Below are positions 34,446 through 44,929 of a stretch of DNA of 64,000 nt, in pieces. The position numbers and the translations under genes are program-made. The first letter of the stretch is position 1; every line of letters begins with the position of its first letter. The notes under the pieces are model-generated. The model saw only the letters and a list, made by a program, of their open reading frames with translations, did not search any database and was not told the origin of the DNA. This stretch comes from Ligula intestinalis. Taxonomy: Eukaryota; Platyhelminthes; Cestoda; Diphyllobothriidea; Diphyllobothriidae. The DNA is taken from positions 9,524,866-9,588,865 of the forward strand of contig JAYGXS010000008.1 in NCBI GenBank assembly GCA_036362985.1, written 5' to 3'.

Positions 34446-35316
34446 GGAGGAAGTTGTAGTCTATCGGGCCGAACATCCATCCACTAAAGTGCTTTGTCCT
34501 AAGGGTCGGCCTGATGATAGTTACCGCATGGAGGCCCTTGTACGTTTGGTTTGAGAGCCAATGGCCAAATGGATTGAGTTCAACTTACTGATGGAGGCTA
34601 GCTTACTAATGCAGGCATCGCATTGGACGGATTGAGGTCAGCCCACTAATTGAGGCCTCCCGCGGCGTCAGCAGCTGTTAAATAGAAAGGCAGAGGCTTG
34701 TAATCACGCGACGTCATGTCTGGCATAACGCGGGGGAAATGGTGCTAGACTACACCCGCAGCCTCCCACCATCACCACTGCGTTTTTTTCAAGTGGATCA
34801 AATTGAGTTTTATAAATGTTTATTATTATATCAGGTAATCTAGTGGTTCAAAATTTAGTGCAACTAGACTCTCTAAAATACGCGTCGAATGCATATGAAA
34901 TTTGGTTATTTTAAAATTTTAAAAAATGCATCTTCTCACGTTTTCACTAGTAGCGCCCAGTGGGGCCCTTTTTCATTGTTGACAGTTCAAAACCTCCTTA
35001 CATTATACATTAAGCATTTTCCTTCAACCATAGTGTAAGCTTTTCGCTCATCCTACGAGACATTATCTTTTTCATACGCCAACTGATGGTTTACTACTAA
35101 AACCCAACCCATCTTTTCAGCGTCAGTAAAGCTTTCTTCTTCCTCATTTAATCACTCTTGATGTTCATGAAAAAAGACAAGATAATATTTTAAAGTGGAA
35201 TGAATAGGAATTCACTCTGTAGTATCTAATCGGCTCGTTGCCTAATTTTTTGTCAAAGAATGTAAACTGTTCACTCAAAGGACTTTGCAATTTTTCTGTT
35301 TTTATTATTTTATTAG
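34446..35316. other. Intron, no recognised feature
   Basis: Moderately AT-rich. No exon with both splice sites and no transposon protein was seen. Confidence 0.4.
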
Positions 35317-35340
35317 ACGATTAAACTCACCCCGGTCTTG
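35317..35340 (+). CDS. Micro-exon, 24 nt (TIKLTPVL)
   Basis: Acceptor TTTTTATTATTTTATTAG, donor GTAAGC. Phase 0 is open; the third frame stops. Confidence 0.65.
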
Positions 35341-35415
35341 GTAAGCCCATAAGTCTGATGTAATTTAAATAACTAACATTTTGCAAAATCTAAACTTCTG
35401 TTTGTTTTCCATTAG

Positions 35416-35442
35416 CAATCGCCCGGTGAATCAAAGATTTCG
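35416..35442 (+). CDS. Possible micro-exon, 27 nt, with GC donor (QSPGESKIS)
   Basis: Acceptor TTTGTTTTCCATTAG; the 27-nt reading ends at GCAAGC, a non-canonical GC donor. The PGES core resembles the ESQCT-type exons (MPGESQCT at 38161), which supports homology. Confidence 0.4.
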
Positions 35443-35627
35443 GCAAGCATATATTACTAGCAAGCTTTAAAAATGAATTTTTTCCCGTTGCTATCTTGTG
35501 TTTAACCAACGCAATCAGCCCGGATAAATTTTTTTGCTATGACTGTTAAGCGACAGATATTTACAGTAACATTTCATTCCCTTATTGCCCTGATTTTATT
35601 AATTCGCGTATCATTTGATGTTTACAG

Positions 35628-35651
35628 GTGGCTTTTACAACACAGACCACG
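35628..35651 (+). CDS. Micro-exon, 24 nt (VAFTTQTT)
   Basis: Acceptor TTTGATGTTTACAG, donor GTAAGC, phase 0. Its first 18 nt resemble the 18-nt exon at 48450-48467; the donor has moved by two codons. Confidence 0.65.
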
Positions 35652-35854
35652 GTAAGCATATACCTTTTGAAATCAGTTTTGCTCTACCTCATAAAAATCA
35701 AGATACTAAGGGGTTTATTCCAAACAAACATTAGTAACTTTTGCCTGGCCTTGAAATCTAAACTTTTATGGGGATTGTCTCACATTTACGGTAAATCTCT
35801 AGCGATTTCGTGTCGCATCTTATTGTACACAAGATTGTCCTGGTTGTCCCTATC

Positions 35855-35965
35855 GACAGTGTCTGACATTTCACGCCGAGGTTTGGTGAGAAGAGACCAT
35901 TATTCGCTGACGTTGATGACTGATCCCATTTAAATGTCCTTAGAAAGTTTCATTAGTGGTAACAG
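35855..35965. repeat. Duplicated intron segment (mate 41195-41315)
   Basis: The TGACATTTCACGCCGAGGTT and GCTGACGTTGATGACTGAT blocks recur near 41210-41270 as TGACATTTAACCCCGAGGTT and GCTGATGTTGACGACTGATT. Confidence 0.65.
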
Positions 35966-36061
35966 TTTTCGGCCAATTTGAATATACATTTAATGCTTTT
36001 TCGCGCACCTTCATTTGTTCTGAGTGCATAAAGTTAGCGTATATTTGCATGCCACTTTTAG

Positions 36062-36085
36062 ACGCCCCAGTCAACACACCCCTTT
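36062..36085 (+). CDS. Micro-exon, 24 nt (TPQSTHPF)
   Basis: Acceptor TGCCACTTTTAG, donor GTAAGC, phase 0. Related to the TPWSAQPP array (43514-44315), the 60315 exon and the 63839 exon by the [T/R]P.[S/P].x[H/Q]P pattern. Confidence 0.65.
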
Positions 36086-36507
36086 GTAAGCAGACAAATA
36101 TATCACATCTTCACAGCTTTGTTTTCCAATTCCCTGGTATTTTTTGCAATCGCTTGCGGTCTTGGCTTTTTCTGACCAAATTAAGTTTTTGCATATGTCG
36201 ACTAGTTACTCAAATTCTAGGCCGTACTTTATTTGCAATGGTCTACTTCCTGTCTTATTGGAATTAAAAGTTTCCTTCTGCCTTTGTATGTGATGCGTTT
36301 GGCTACTTGACGATATTTACCCCATCGGACATCAACTAATTGATTAGATTTCGTTCATCTGCGCAACAGTTTTCACATTACTCACCGTATATGACACTGT
36401 TTATTAGGCTTTCTCCCATAGCCCACTTAAAATGCATAGCCACGGAAGTTTGCCCGAACAATCTTGAATTTCTACGCTTTTACTAAATTTTTCCTCCCAC
36501 CGTTTAG

Positions 36508-36531
36508 ATGCGCAAGGAATCACAATGTACG
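36508..36531 (+). CDS. Micro-exon, 24 nt (MRKESQCT), ESQCT module 1
   Basis: Acceptor TTCCTCCCACCGTTTAG, donor GTAAGT. First of five module copies (36508, 38161, 39308, 42568, 48269) that also share about 200 bp of upstream intron (ATGACACTGTTTATTAG, then CCCACTTAAAA). Confidence 0.7.
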
Positions 36532-37090
36532 GTAAGTAAGCACTTGTACGCTCTGTGTCTTACTGCTGCTATACAAGCATTGAGAAAATATTGTTTTAAT
36601 TAGTTTTCGATAGCCATACCAGCTGTTTCCCATGGTTAATCTGCTTCCTAACAATCATCGGATGCTCCTGCTTTGTTTGTGCACATATTTTGGAACCAGA
36701 TTTCCGATTAGCTCTCCTTCCAGCTGCCTGTTCTAAGAAGGAAAAAAAGATTAGGTGTCTTAAGTTCATATTCGTAAGATGAGGAGGACTTTAGGCTCTT
36801 CACACAACTGTTGATGCTCATGTACAAGTAGATTGTGCGACGCCATTCCGGCAAGTAGGAGCTTTGAGGGACCTGGTGCGCACGTTGTGGCATAATTGCT
36901 CTGACGAACAGGGATTCGTTCGTAGACTCAACCAATGGTGTTCATAAGTAGGCTGAGAGTTAGATATTTACGAGGGATACTTTCTTTCCTTAAGGAAAAA
37001 GAATAAGTTGTAATTTATATCGTGTATGAGGATTTTTATATAAAGATTTAACATACACTGAAATCAAGTACCTCAAAACTGTTAGAATGT
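36532..37090. other. Intron, no recognised feature apart from module flank
   Basis: The first 130 bp belong to the ESQCT module flank (similar to 39332-39460). Nothing else is recognisable. Confidence 0.4.
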
Positions 37091-37094
37091 TAGA

Positions 37095-37660
37095 CAAGCC
37101 AAATACTAGCAGCGTTTGGAGGCTTTCCTAAGGCGTCGAGCTTAGTCAAAATGTCTTTGTTGGTTACCTCGGACCGCATAACAGGCAATGAATTTTCACG
37201 CGAGATGACCTTAGACCGCACGCGCGCACGCAGGAACGCACACGAGCCTACATAAGGCCCGAGGGTCAACCGGTCGCGTGATGTTATCCCAATGCGGGCA
37301 ACCAGGCCAGAAGAGAACGTGCAGACAATCTCTTATAAGCCACTGTCACCCCCTGACCAATAGGGTTGACACAGCGGACGCATGGCGACGCCAGTCCGCT
37401 ACCAATGCCGGGCTCGCCCCGAGGCGGAACACAAAGAGATGCAGCCACACATGACAGTGAGGACGCTGGAGATCAACCCAGTGGCAAAGCCACCCTAGAA
37501 CAGCTCCTCCGGGTTTTTTACACAATAAACCCTCCTCCGGGTGGATTCCAGAATCATGCCCTTCTTATTGTGTTCTTCCTTGGAGATTCCAACTGGGCGT
37601 AATTCAACGGTGACACACGTCAGATGTCATCATTATAACACAAACGCCGTTGAACTTATC
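37095..37660 (+). repeat. Dispersed repeat family L1, LTR-like core 37344-37615
   Basis: Similar to 60590-61125. The core begins TGTCACC and ends GGTGACA (perfect inverted ends) and contains CACAATAAACCCTCCTCC with a polyadenylation-like AATAAA, as in an LTR. Similarity extends beyond the core on both sides, so the exact element boundary is uncertain. No protein is present. Confidence 0.5.
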
Positions 37661-37913
37661 GTTATAACAAGAACAACACCATCATTATCACAATGAGCAT
37701 CGTACTTTTAATAATCCCCGTCAGCGTCGTCCTGGTGAGATGATTAACTGTATAAAACTGCCCAGTGATATATATTTGGTGTCGTGTTGGGCTCAAACGA
37801 GTCTTTGTACCTCTGCGGGCACTAAGTTCCGCTACTTGGAGATCAGTACCCAATCCCCGCACATAACTGATTGAATAGATCTCCTTCCTCTGCGCAACAG
37901 ATTGCACAGTTGA

Positions 37914-38025
37914 GAAAAAGAAGAAGACTCGATCGCTGGGACAATATGTTTATTCACCTGACGTTTCGATATCCGTAGCGGATTCGTCATCAGAGACATG
38001 AGTAACAGAAAGGTTCATGGTTGCA
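37914..38025 (-). mobile_element. PLE 3' terminal fragment carrying hammerhead
   Basis: GAAGAAGACTCGATCGCTGG, then TTTATTCACCTGACGTTTCG and CATCAGAGACATGAGTAACAG match the ends of the 26.6, 42.8 and 50.5 kb copies. It is inserted in the intron of ESQCT module 2. Confidence 0.7.
37954..37999 (-). ncRNA. Hammerhead ribozyme motif (core intact)
   Basis: The - strand reads CTGATGA, then a stem II formed by ATCC/GGAT extended by flanking pairs, then GAAAC and GTC. GTCT before the core can pair with AGGT after the GTC site to give stem I, with one wobble. Stem III is only ACGT, the minimal form described for PLE hammerheads, which are thought to act as dimers. Confidence 0.65.
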
Positions 38026-38160
38026 CAGTATTCACCGCCATGAGACTTTTAATTAGGCATCTGCTCCCCATAGCCCACCTCAAAATGAATTGGCACGCCA
38101 GTGTTCAGGAAGAATCTGAAAATGCCAACCCTTTGCTAAAATTTGCTACCCATCTTTCAG

Positions 38161-38184
38161 ATGCCTGGGGAATCACAGTGTACG
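38161..38184 (+). CDS. Micro-exon, 24 nt (MPGESQCT), ESQCT module 2
   Basis: Acceptor CTACCCATCTTTCAG. The donor is GTTAGC, weaker than the GTAAG of sister copies. Phase 0. Confidence 0.6.
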
Positions 38185-38189
38185 GTTAG

Positions 38190-39120
38190 CACGCATTTGT
38201 ACCAATTGTGTTCCACGAGTGCTTCTCAGGCGCTTTGAGACAATATCGTTTTAGGAGACTATTTGGCGAGCATACGTTCTCTTTGGGCCATTACCTTTAT
38301 GTAGAGAGAGGATAATAGGTAACATACAGACAATTATTGTCAATTGGCAATCTTTTTGGGCGCGATGCGCTCCGATCGGCTCGACGGTGGAAAACATTTG
38401 CCCTTCGGGAGTCGTCAACTTATGGACAGACAGTTATGCTTATCATTACAGCAAGATCAATCATGGGAATAGGGGTGGAAGGGTTGGCGTAAGGGTTGGT
38501 AATACTCGGCTGGTTACGAGCCAATGAGAGCTGTTGGAAGAAAGCGTGGAAAGCTGTAACCATTGGCCATGCCAAGCTCGAGGTTTACAGGAGGTACTTT
38601 TGCGCGTGAAGAGTATCAGAAGAGAACAAACTGAGGCAGCGTAAACTCTTATTGGTTTGGTAAAGGGTGCCTATTGACCAAAAAGAATACTAGAAATCTC
38701 ATATAAGTTAAAATATAAAGTAAATGGTTAGAAACGCTGAAACTGGACCTACTGGTTATTCTCAATAGGTACCCTAAAATGCCCTCTATGGGGATCTTTG
38801 CCCCAGGCAGCGGACCTGGGCAGACGGATCCATTTTCTTTGCCAGCGCTGGAGGCTGAACACCACAAGTCTAAGAAAAACTTCCGTGTCCTGACAGACTG
38901 AGTCGAGCCAAGTTTTAAGCTGACTCTCCCTCTTCTCGATGTTTCCAATTAGATTACGGTTTCAGGTCGTGGGCAGTTACACTGAGCTCGTGGAATTGAT
39001 GACGAAGAACGTGTCCAACCCACCTCAGTCGTCTTTCTGTATTAGAAATGGTGCTAGTTTGGGCTTAACAGTCTCGTAATGTCTCTGGGTGGAATACTGT
39101 TTGTGTATTGAAAATCACTA
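38190..39120. other. Intron, no recognised feature
   Basis: No clear exon or transposon protein. The open frame at 38649-38948 (- strand) is unsupported. Confidence 0.35.
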
Positions 39121-39307
39121 TGCCTCCAGACATCAACCGATTGAATAGATTTCCCTACTCTGCGCAACAGCGGGCACAGTATTTACCGAGCATGACACTA
39201 TTGATTGGAAATCCGCCAAAGCCCACTTAAAACTATATAGTCATAGCAGTTCTCAGTATCAATTTCAAAATTCTAACCTTTTACTTAATTTTTTCTCGTA
39301 CCTTTAG

Positions 39308-39331
39308 ATGCCCAGGGAATCACAGTGTACG
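39308..39331 (+). CDS. Micro-exon, 24 nt (MPRESQCT), ESQCT module 3
   Basis: Acceptor TTTTTTCTCGTACCTTTAG, donor GTAAGC, phase 0. Flanks match modules 1, 4 and 5. Confidence 0.7.
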
Positions 39332-39499
39332 GTAAGCACACACTTGTACCACTTAGTTCTCACGAGTGGCTTGCAGGAGCTTTGAGACACTATCGTTTGA
39401 ATCCGTTTTTGATAGCGAAGGCTGCTGTTTCCCATGTTTGCCCTGTTTTCTAACAACTGTAGGATCTAAGTAGTGGTTTTACTCGGATCACTACAATCA

Positions 39500-40080
39500 T
39501 CAGGTCAAATACCAGGCTAGAAACTAAAAGGCAAGAGATAACCAGAAGGAGTGGTTTATTGTATACAGAACTCCCAGTTGCAGTCACAGGTAGCAGGCAG
39601 GCAGGTAAGTAGCCCTTGTGGGATCCGGAACCCCGCCGGGTGCGCCTCAATCCTGGCGGTGAGGAGAAGGAGGAGTCGGAGCAGCATAGTCAGGGGGGGC
39701 TGCTCTGTCATAAAAAAAACAGATGGAGAGGAGAAGAGACGGATCCACCATAGGGAGGTTTGGTGCAGCAGACCTTGGTCGCCCTGAGGGCGGGTGGGAA
39801 CGCGGTCGAAGACGCGTCTGCTGTGGTTCCCAGTCGCAGGTAGCAGTGGCCACTGGCGAAGCCAGGGCTGGTCCTGACTGCATCCAGCCAGGCCTGTGAG
39901 TTTTGACTGTTGTGTGGGCTGATGACGGCTGCTTTTACATGACTGTGAAGCGAGTTCAAGTGGTCTGCTATTGCTGTGGTGCAAGTTGCCCGAGAAGATG
40001 TCGCCTGCTGCGTTGGCCAAAGGGCTGGTGAGTGAAGTGGTCCTTAAGGAGCCGCGACTTCTTGGGCACGCGTGTGCGTA
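39500..40080. repeat. Dispersed repeat family B, copy 3
   Basis: Contains AACCAGAAGGAGTGGTTTAT, TGTATACAGAACTCCCA and a CAGTGGCCACTGGCGAAG block. The 3' part (GCTTTTACATGACTGTGAAG) matches 45590-45610. The open frames here are incidental. Confidence 0.55.
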
Positions 40081-40299
40081 CATGTGTGCGCACGTATGTC
40101 TGGGAGTGGAAGTGGGTCAAGTGGTCTTCAGGTCACCAAGGGAACAGTCGCGTGCAAAGACAAATGACGTTGGGGGACGCGGGCATTGCAGAACGTAGGT
40201 AGGGTGGGGGAGGAATTGTGGCCCTCCGCCACACAAGCATCATGTTCCCCTGCTTTGTTTGTGTACACATCATTTGAAATCAGTTTTCCTCTTCCTTTT

Positions 40300-40735
40300 A
40301 AAAATGATAGCTATAGAAGTGAATACACGTGTTCCAGGTAGCAGTTTGGAAGGAAAAGATGCGATCACTGGAACACGCGTTTTATTTTACTGTCGTTGTG
40401 GATTCTGCCTAGAATCCTTAATTATAGACAATGGTATTTACAGTTTAAAGTGTTCATACGCGTGCGTACTAAATTATCCGCTCGTGCGACCGACGCTTGG
40501 GGTCTTAATTGGTGCAGTGATGGCTTGACACTTCGCGTTCGACTCATAAATTACCGCCATTTCATTGTCCGTGTTGGCTGTGGGCTTGGTGATTGCGCGA
40601 CAATTATCCTCGCAGTCGTCCGAGTTGTTGCTGCGCCCGGTCCTTCCCACGTGCCTGATTATCTTGCTCAGGCAATGTCTCAGGCACTAAGGTTTTCTTC
40701 CAATAGGACTTTAAAAGCTATTGCCTGATCCGATA
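40300..40735 (-). mobile_element. PLE-derived non-autonomous element, decayed
   Basis: AGATGCGATCACTGGAACAC then TTTTATT matches the left end of 28674-29198, and GCGACAATTATCCTCGCAGT then CGTCCGAGTTGTTGCTGCG matches its interior. The hammerhead region is degraded. Confidence 0.55.
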
Positions 40736-40806
40736 ATCAAGAATTGTACGGGAGTTTGGCCATGTTAAACGGTATATGTTGTAGGGATTTAGTGTCGCCT
40801 CTTATA

Positions 40807-41146
40807 AAGTAGTCACCGGTTATTAAGCCCACCTCGGGCCCAGACCGAATTGGGCTTAATAAGCGGCGGGCTAACTAACCGGAGAGTCCTAGTTCTTGAT
40901 TAGCAAACGCAGGATAGGCACTATACATTATATACATACTGCATTATGTGAAGAGCTTGATTATGTACAAGAAAAGAATGCTGTTTGTCTGTATTTTACG
41001 TAAAAATAAAAACAAAAAATGATTTTAGCCGGCGACTGGTCTTATAAGCCGGCGGATTTTGCTGTGTAAAATTCCGTCCCAAACTGATTTGGGCTTAATA
41101 AGCGGCTGGGCCTATTAACCATGGGCTTAATAACCGGCGACTACTG
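40807..41146. mobile_element. MITE with pogo-like inverted ends, copy 1 (340 bp)
   Basis: Ends AAGTAGTCACCGGTTATTAAG and CTTAATAACCGGCGACTACTG are inverted and flanked by TA on both sides. Internal sub-terminal repeats GGGCTTAATAAGCGGC recur. The interior (ATGCTGTTTGTCTGTATT) matches the 51.5 kb copy inverted. No transposase. Confidence 0.8.
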
Positions 41147-41194
41147 TAGCGCACGAGCTCGTTCTCAACAGTCGAACGTTGAACCTAGTGCTTA

Positions 41195-41315
41195 CTGTCA
41201 AAACTGCCTGACATTTAACCCCGAGGTTTGGCGTACAGAAAACACTGCTCGCTGATGTTGACGACTGATTCTTTTAATCCTGTTTAAATGTCGTTACAAA
41301 GTTTTCTGACTAACA
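41195..41315. repeat. Duplicated intron segment (mate 35855-35965)
   Basis: See 35855-35965 for shared blocks. Confidence 0.6.
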
Positions 41316-42400
41316 CGTCGCGAGACGGTGACGAGACAGCGACAGCAGAAAAGTAAAAGAAATATTAATTTAGATTAGACATGAGGACTCTTATGTTTAC
41401 CTAGCGATTTGTGCTGATAATGCAATTAATTACCCCAAACGACTGTTGTAAATGTAGCCAAAGCTGCGATATCGCCGTCTAACTACGCCCCACATGTGAG
41501 TCCTCAAGAAAGAACAGAACAAGAAGAGCGCAAAATTAGAAGTCTTTTTTTTTCTATACTCCGTACAGATTTCTCATAGCAAGCAAGGCATACAAGATTG
41601 GACCAATCAAATTGTGTTCATGAGGGCTAACATTCTAACGAACTGTCGGGCTGGGCAGAGAGATAGCGCAGAACACTAACCATGGACGGCGGTTTGATCG
41701 ATTTCATCACTTGCGCAGCTTGTGCTGATCTATAGTGCATCGTTGGATGAGTAATCAGGACCACATAATAACTTTTCGTTAGTCCTGCCCCTAACAACCA
41801 CCACCCATAGTACGGCCAGCAACGAACGTATCATGATCTTCGTCAACGTTGTCCTGTTGAAGCTATGAATACCATAATGCGTATTTGCAATGCTCTATTT
41901 CCCGTCGTTTTAGGCTTGTCTTTCTGCCTCTTCGGAGGATACTGTTCGTTATTTGAAGATCGGTACCCCGCTCCGGTACAAAATTTGGCTAAATAGATCT
42001 GTGGAAGCCTGAATTTGGTAGTGCTGCGTGTATTCACCCCCTTCTCATCTGCCAAACCTTTGTCTTGTCGCGCGTCAAGCGCTGACTCATCCTCTTACCT
42101 GTGCGCGCTCTTGTACTTGTGCGCCACCGCTGTCGACAAGTTCGCACCCGAAGCTAATCGATTCCTCGCGAACTCTGACGCCAATACCTGCACCCTTTCC
42201 TGATTGGCTAATGACTAGACGGCTTAGCTAAACCCGCGGACATAGACACTTTTACACCTACGCAGCTGGACTTGCCAACAATTATTACGGTTGTGCTCGT
42301 ATCTTCAACCTTATCCCTTTTAACACTTTTGAGTGTTATGTCCTTATTATTTTGGGATAATACTCACTAGGAGCTTCGTTATTGAGTCCGGACGTTGAAA
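41316..42400. other. Intron, no recognised feature
   Basis: Several short open frames on both strands but no splice-flanked symmetric exon and no recognisable domain. Confidence 0.35.
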
Positions 42401-42567
42401 TTTGACAGACCTCCTTCATCTGCACAGCACATTTCACATTAGTCTCCGACCATGACACTGTTTATTAGCCATTCCCCAAAGCCTACTTAAAATTATATAG
42501 TCACAGAAGTTTGCACGAACCATCTCTAACTTCCAACCCTTTGCTACATTTTGCCTCGTACCTTTAG

Positions 42568-42591
42568 ATTCCCAAGGAATCACAGTGTACG
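42568..42591 (+). CDS. Micro-exon, 24 nt (IPKESQCT), ESQCT module 4
   Basis: Acceptor TTTTGCCTCGTACCTTTAG, donor GTAAGC, phase 0. The initial ATG of sister copies is ATT here, showing that the ATG is not used as a start codon. Confidence 0.7.
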
Positions 42592-42829
42592 GTAAGCATG
42601 CACTTGTACCATTTGTGTTTCACGAGTGCCTTGCAGGCACTTTAAGACAATATCGAATGATCGCTTTTGTCCCTTTTAAATATCGTCATAAAGTTTGATA
42701 GATAGTTAAAGGAATCGATTAATTTTGATTTGGCCTTTAATGCCTTTTGGCATACCTGTACTTGTTGTGAGTACATAAAGTAAGCTGCCAATACAAGCGA
42801 ACAAGCGAGTCCCAGAACGTAATAGAGAC

Positions 42830-42945
42830 GAAGGCGAATTGATCGATGAGACAATACTTTTATTCGCCTAACGTTTCGAAATCCGTCGCGAATTCATCAT
42901 CAGAGACATAAGCAGACCCGTTTCTGCTACTGTTTTCTGCTAATG
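42830..42945 (-). mobile_element. PLE 3' terminal fragment carrying hammerhead
   Basis: TTGATCGATGAGACAATACT, TTTATTCGCCTAACGTTTCG, then CATCAGAGACATAAGCAG. Solo terminal copy with no coding part. Confidence 0.7.
42864..42909 (-). ncRNA. Hammerhead ribozyme motif (core intact)
   Basis: The - strand reads CTGATGA, a stem II around GCGAC, then GAAAC and GTT (U-H cleavage site allowed). Stem I can form between TGTCT and AGGCG with wobble pairs. Stem III is the minimal ACGT. Confidence 0.6.
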
Positions 42946-42981
42946 TCTCTGAGGATAAACTCACAAACTTTTTAAACATTA

Positions 42982-43081
42982 CAGTAGTCGCCGGCTTTTA
43001 AGCCCACGGTTAATAAGCCCGCAGCTTATTAAGCCCAATTTGGTCTGGGCCCGAGGTGGGCTTAATAGCCGGCGACTACTG
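42982..43081. mobile_element. MITE with pogo-like inverted ends, copy 2 (100 bp)
   Basis: CAGTAGTCGCCGGCTTTTAA and TTAATAGCCGGCGACTACTG form near-perfect inverted ends flanked by TA. It is almost only terminal sequence, a deletion derivative of the 340-413 bp relatives. Confidence 0.85.
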
Positions 43082-43084
43082 TAT

Positions 43085-43400
43085 TACCAACCACCACTGG
43101 ACCAACGGCGAGCGCGTGTAAGACGGGAAGTGTTCGCCGATCTCGGGCAAAGGTGAGCGCGTGCAAGATTGGGGGTGGTTGGAGGCCTCAAATGAAGTCA
43201 ATGAAGCGCATTTTCAATATTATTACTTAACCCAATTGGGAGAACAGTGAGCGCGCGTAAGTGGGGGTGGGTGTCCGCAAACCTTGGGCAAGGTCATTGA
43301 GACAATGTTTAGGGGGGAGCGGTGAGACGTGCGAGTCGAAGGAGGGTGAAAACCGACGCTCGAACAAACTCCTGCATCGAAGTGAATATGCGGCGTTCTA
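43085..43400. repeat. Degenerate repeat with GCGAGCGCGTGTAAG-like units
   Basis: Units at about 43098, 43152 and 43246 share a G(A/T)GAGCGCG(T/C)G(T/C)AAG core. A related ACCAACGGCGAACGCGTGTA block occurs at 58928, so part of this is dispersed rather than purely tandem. Confidence 0.5.
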
Positions 43401-43513
43401 AACCGGAAATTGTGCCTACGGAACAGAAGGAAGTAACTTTTTCAGTATAATACGGAAATATTTTCGGGCCTCAATAATCATTCTCGCCGCGTATTTTTTC
43501 ATGCTGCCTTCAG

Positions 43514-43537
43514 ACGCCCTGGTCAGCGCAACCCCCT
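43514..43537 (+). CDS. Micro-exon, 24 nt (TPWSAQPP), array unit 1
   Basis: Acceptor TTTTTTCATGCTGCCTTCAG, donor GTAAGC, phase 0. Confidence 0.75.
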
Positions 43538-43769
43538 GTAAGCACATTATTATGGCAAATCTTGACAGCAGTACTTTTTAAGTCTGTTTTTATGTGTAAT
43601 TACTGGCACTTCAGGCATTTTAATTCGCTCTGGTTTGTTTAAGCTCTGACTAAATAAAAAGGAAACTTTGCCTACTGAACAGAAGGAAGTAGCTTTTTCA
43701 TCATAATACGAAAATATTTTTGGGCCTCACTAATCATTCTCGCCGCGTGTTTTTTCATGCTGCCTTCAG

Positions 43770-43793
43770 ATGCCCTGGTCAGCGCAACCCTCT
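43770..43793 (+). CDS. Micro-exon, 24 nt (MPWSAQPS), array unit 2
   Basis: Same acceptor and donor as unit 1. The first codon is ATG instead of ACG. Confidence 0.75.
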
Positions 43794-44029
43794 GTAAGCA
43801 CATGATTATGGCAAATCTTGACAACAGCACTTTTCAGTTTGTTTTTGTGTAATTACTGGCAGTTTAGGCGAAGTACTTTGCTGTAGCTTGTTTAAGCAAT
43901 TGCTCTGTCGAAATAAAACGGAAATTATGCTTACTAAACAAAAGGAAATAGCTTTTTCATTAAAGTACGAAAATATTTTTTTGGCCTCACTTATCATTCT
44001 CGCCGCGTGTTTTTTCATGCTGCCTTCAG

Positions 44030-44053
44030 ACGCCCTGGTCAGCGCAACCCTCT
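44030..44053 (+). CDS. Micro-exon, 24 nt (TPWSAQPS), array unit 3
   Basis: Same splice context. The surrounding 75-codon open frame (43888-44115) reads through intron and is not itself evidence. Confidence 0.75.
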
Positions 44054-44291
44054 GTAAGCACATTATTATGGCAAATCTTGACAACAGTACTTTTCAGTTC
44101 CGTGTTTATTTGTAATAACTGGCACTTCAGGCATTTTAATTCACTCTGGTTTGTTAAAGCAATCGCTCTGACGGAATAAAACGAGAATTATGCCTACTGA
44201 ACAGAAGGAAGTAGCTTTTTCATCATAATACGAAAATATTTTTTGGCCTCACTAATCATTCTCGCCGCGTGTTTTTTCATGTTGCCTTCAG

Positions 44292-44315
44292 ATGCCCTGG
44301 TCAGCGCAACCCTCT
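44292..44315 (+). CDS. Micro-exon, 24 nt (MPWSAQPS), array unit 4
   Basis: Same splice context. Its exon sequence is identical to unit 2. Confidence 0.75.
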
Positions 44316-44553
44316 GTAAGCACACTATTATGGCAAATCTTGACAGCAGTACTTTTCAGTTCCGTTTTTATGTGTAATTACTGGCAGTTTAGGCATTGTA
44401 CTTCGCTCTAGCTTGTTTAAGCAATTGCTCTAACGAGTCGTCTGTTCTAATTTTTAGCCGTTTCCGACTGTTTTTTGTTTGTCAGTCATTAAGTTTTATG
44501 ATGCTCGGCAGAATCAAAGTAATTTACATGATTTGTCTAAATTCCTGGTTTAG

Positions 44554-44568
44554 GTGGCCCTACCTCGG
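44554..44568 (+). CDS. Micro-exon, 15 nt (VALPR)
   Basis: Acceptor AAATTCCTGGTTTAG, donor GTAAGG, phase 0. Confidence 0.5.
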
Positions 44569-44731
44569 GTAAGGAAACAACTTTGACACTTATGATAAAT
44601 GTGTCTAAAGCGTATTGTGCTCGAACTCAGAGTCAAATCTTCAGAATACGCCTCATTTAGCACTGCAAATAACCACATCGCTGACTCAAAACTGCGAGGA
44701 GCCACGGAAAGTGGTCAATGAGGTTTTGCAG

Positions 44732-44791
44732 CAAAGTAGACATTTCTCTTTTGTACCCACCTCAATAGCTAGAGACGGAGGTTTGCAACTG
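44732..44791 (+). CDS. Symmetric exon, 60 nt
   Basis: Acceptor GAGGTTTTGCAG, donor GTAAGC. Encodes QSRHFSFVPTSIARDGGLQL. The other two frames contain stops, so phase 0 is forced. Confidence 0.55.
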
Positions 44792-44929
44792 GTAAGCCAA
44801 ACAAACTAACCAAACTAATGCAGGGTTCAACGACGATGACACTGTGACCATTTAAACATAACTCGGCGATAAGCAGGGCTAATCTTTTGCGGGTTTAACT
44901 CCCATCAAGGAAGAACACTGATGAGGGTG

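Larger units (their letters stand above)
43400..44450 (+). repeat. Four-unit tandem array, about 260 bp per unit, each with a micro-exon
   Basis: Units share GAACAGAAGGAAGTAGCTTT, a CGAAAATATTTTTGGCCTCA block, ATCATTCTCGCCGCGTGTTT and the exon. Exon-to-exon spacing is 256, 260 and 262 bp. Unit similarity is high, indicating recent unequal exchange. Confidence 0.9.

Noticed and set aside
35628..36267. Long open frames of 101 and 103 codons read as single exons
   Set aside because: They run through clear splice donors and duplicated intron sequence; only the short splice-bounded parts are supported.
39584..39604. 21-nt interval ending at GTAAGT
   Set aside because: Inside dispersed repeat family B with CAG-rich low complexity, so splice-like words are expected by chance.
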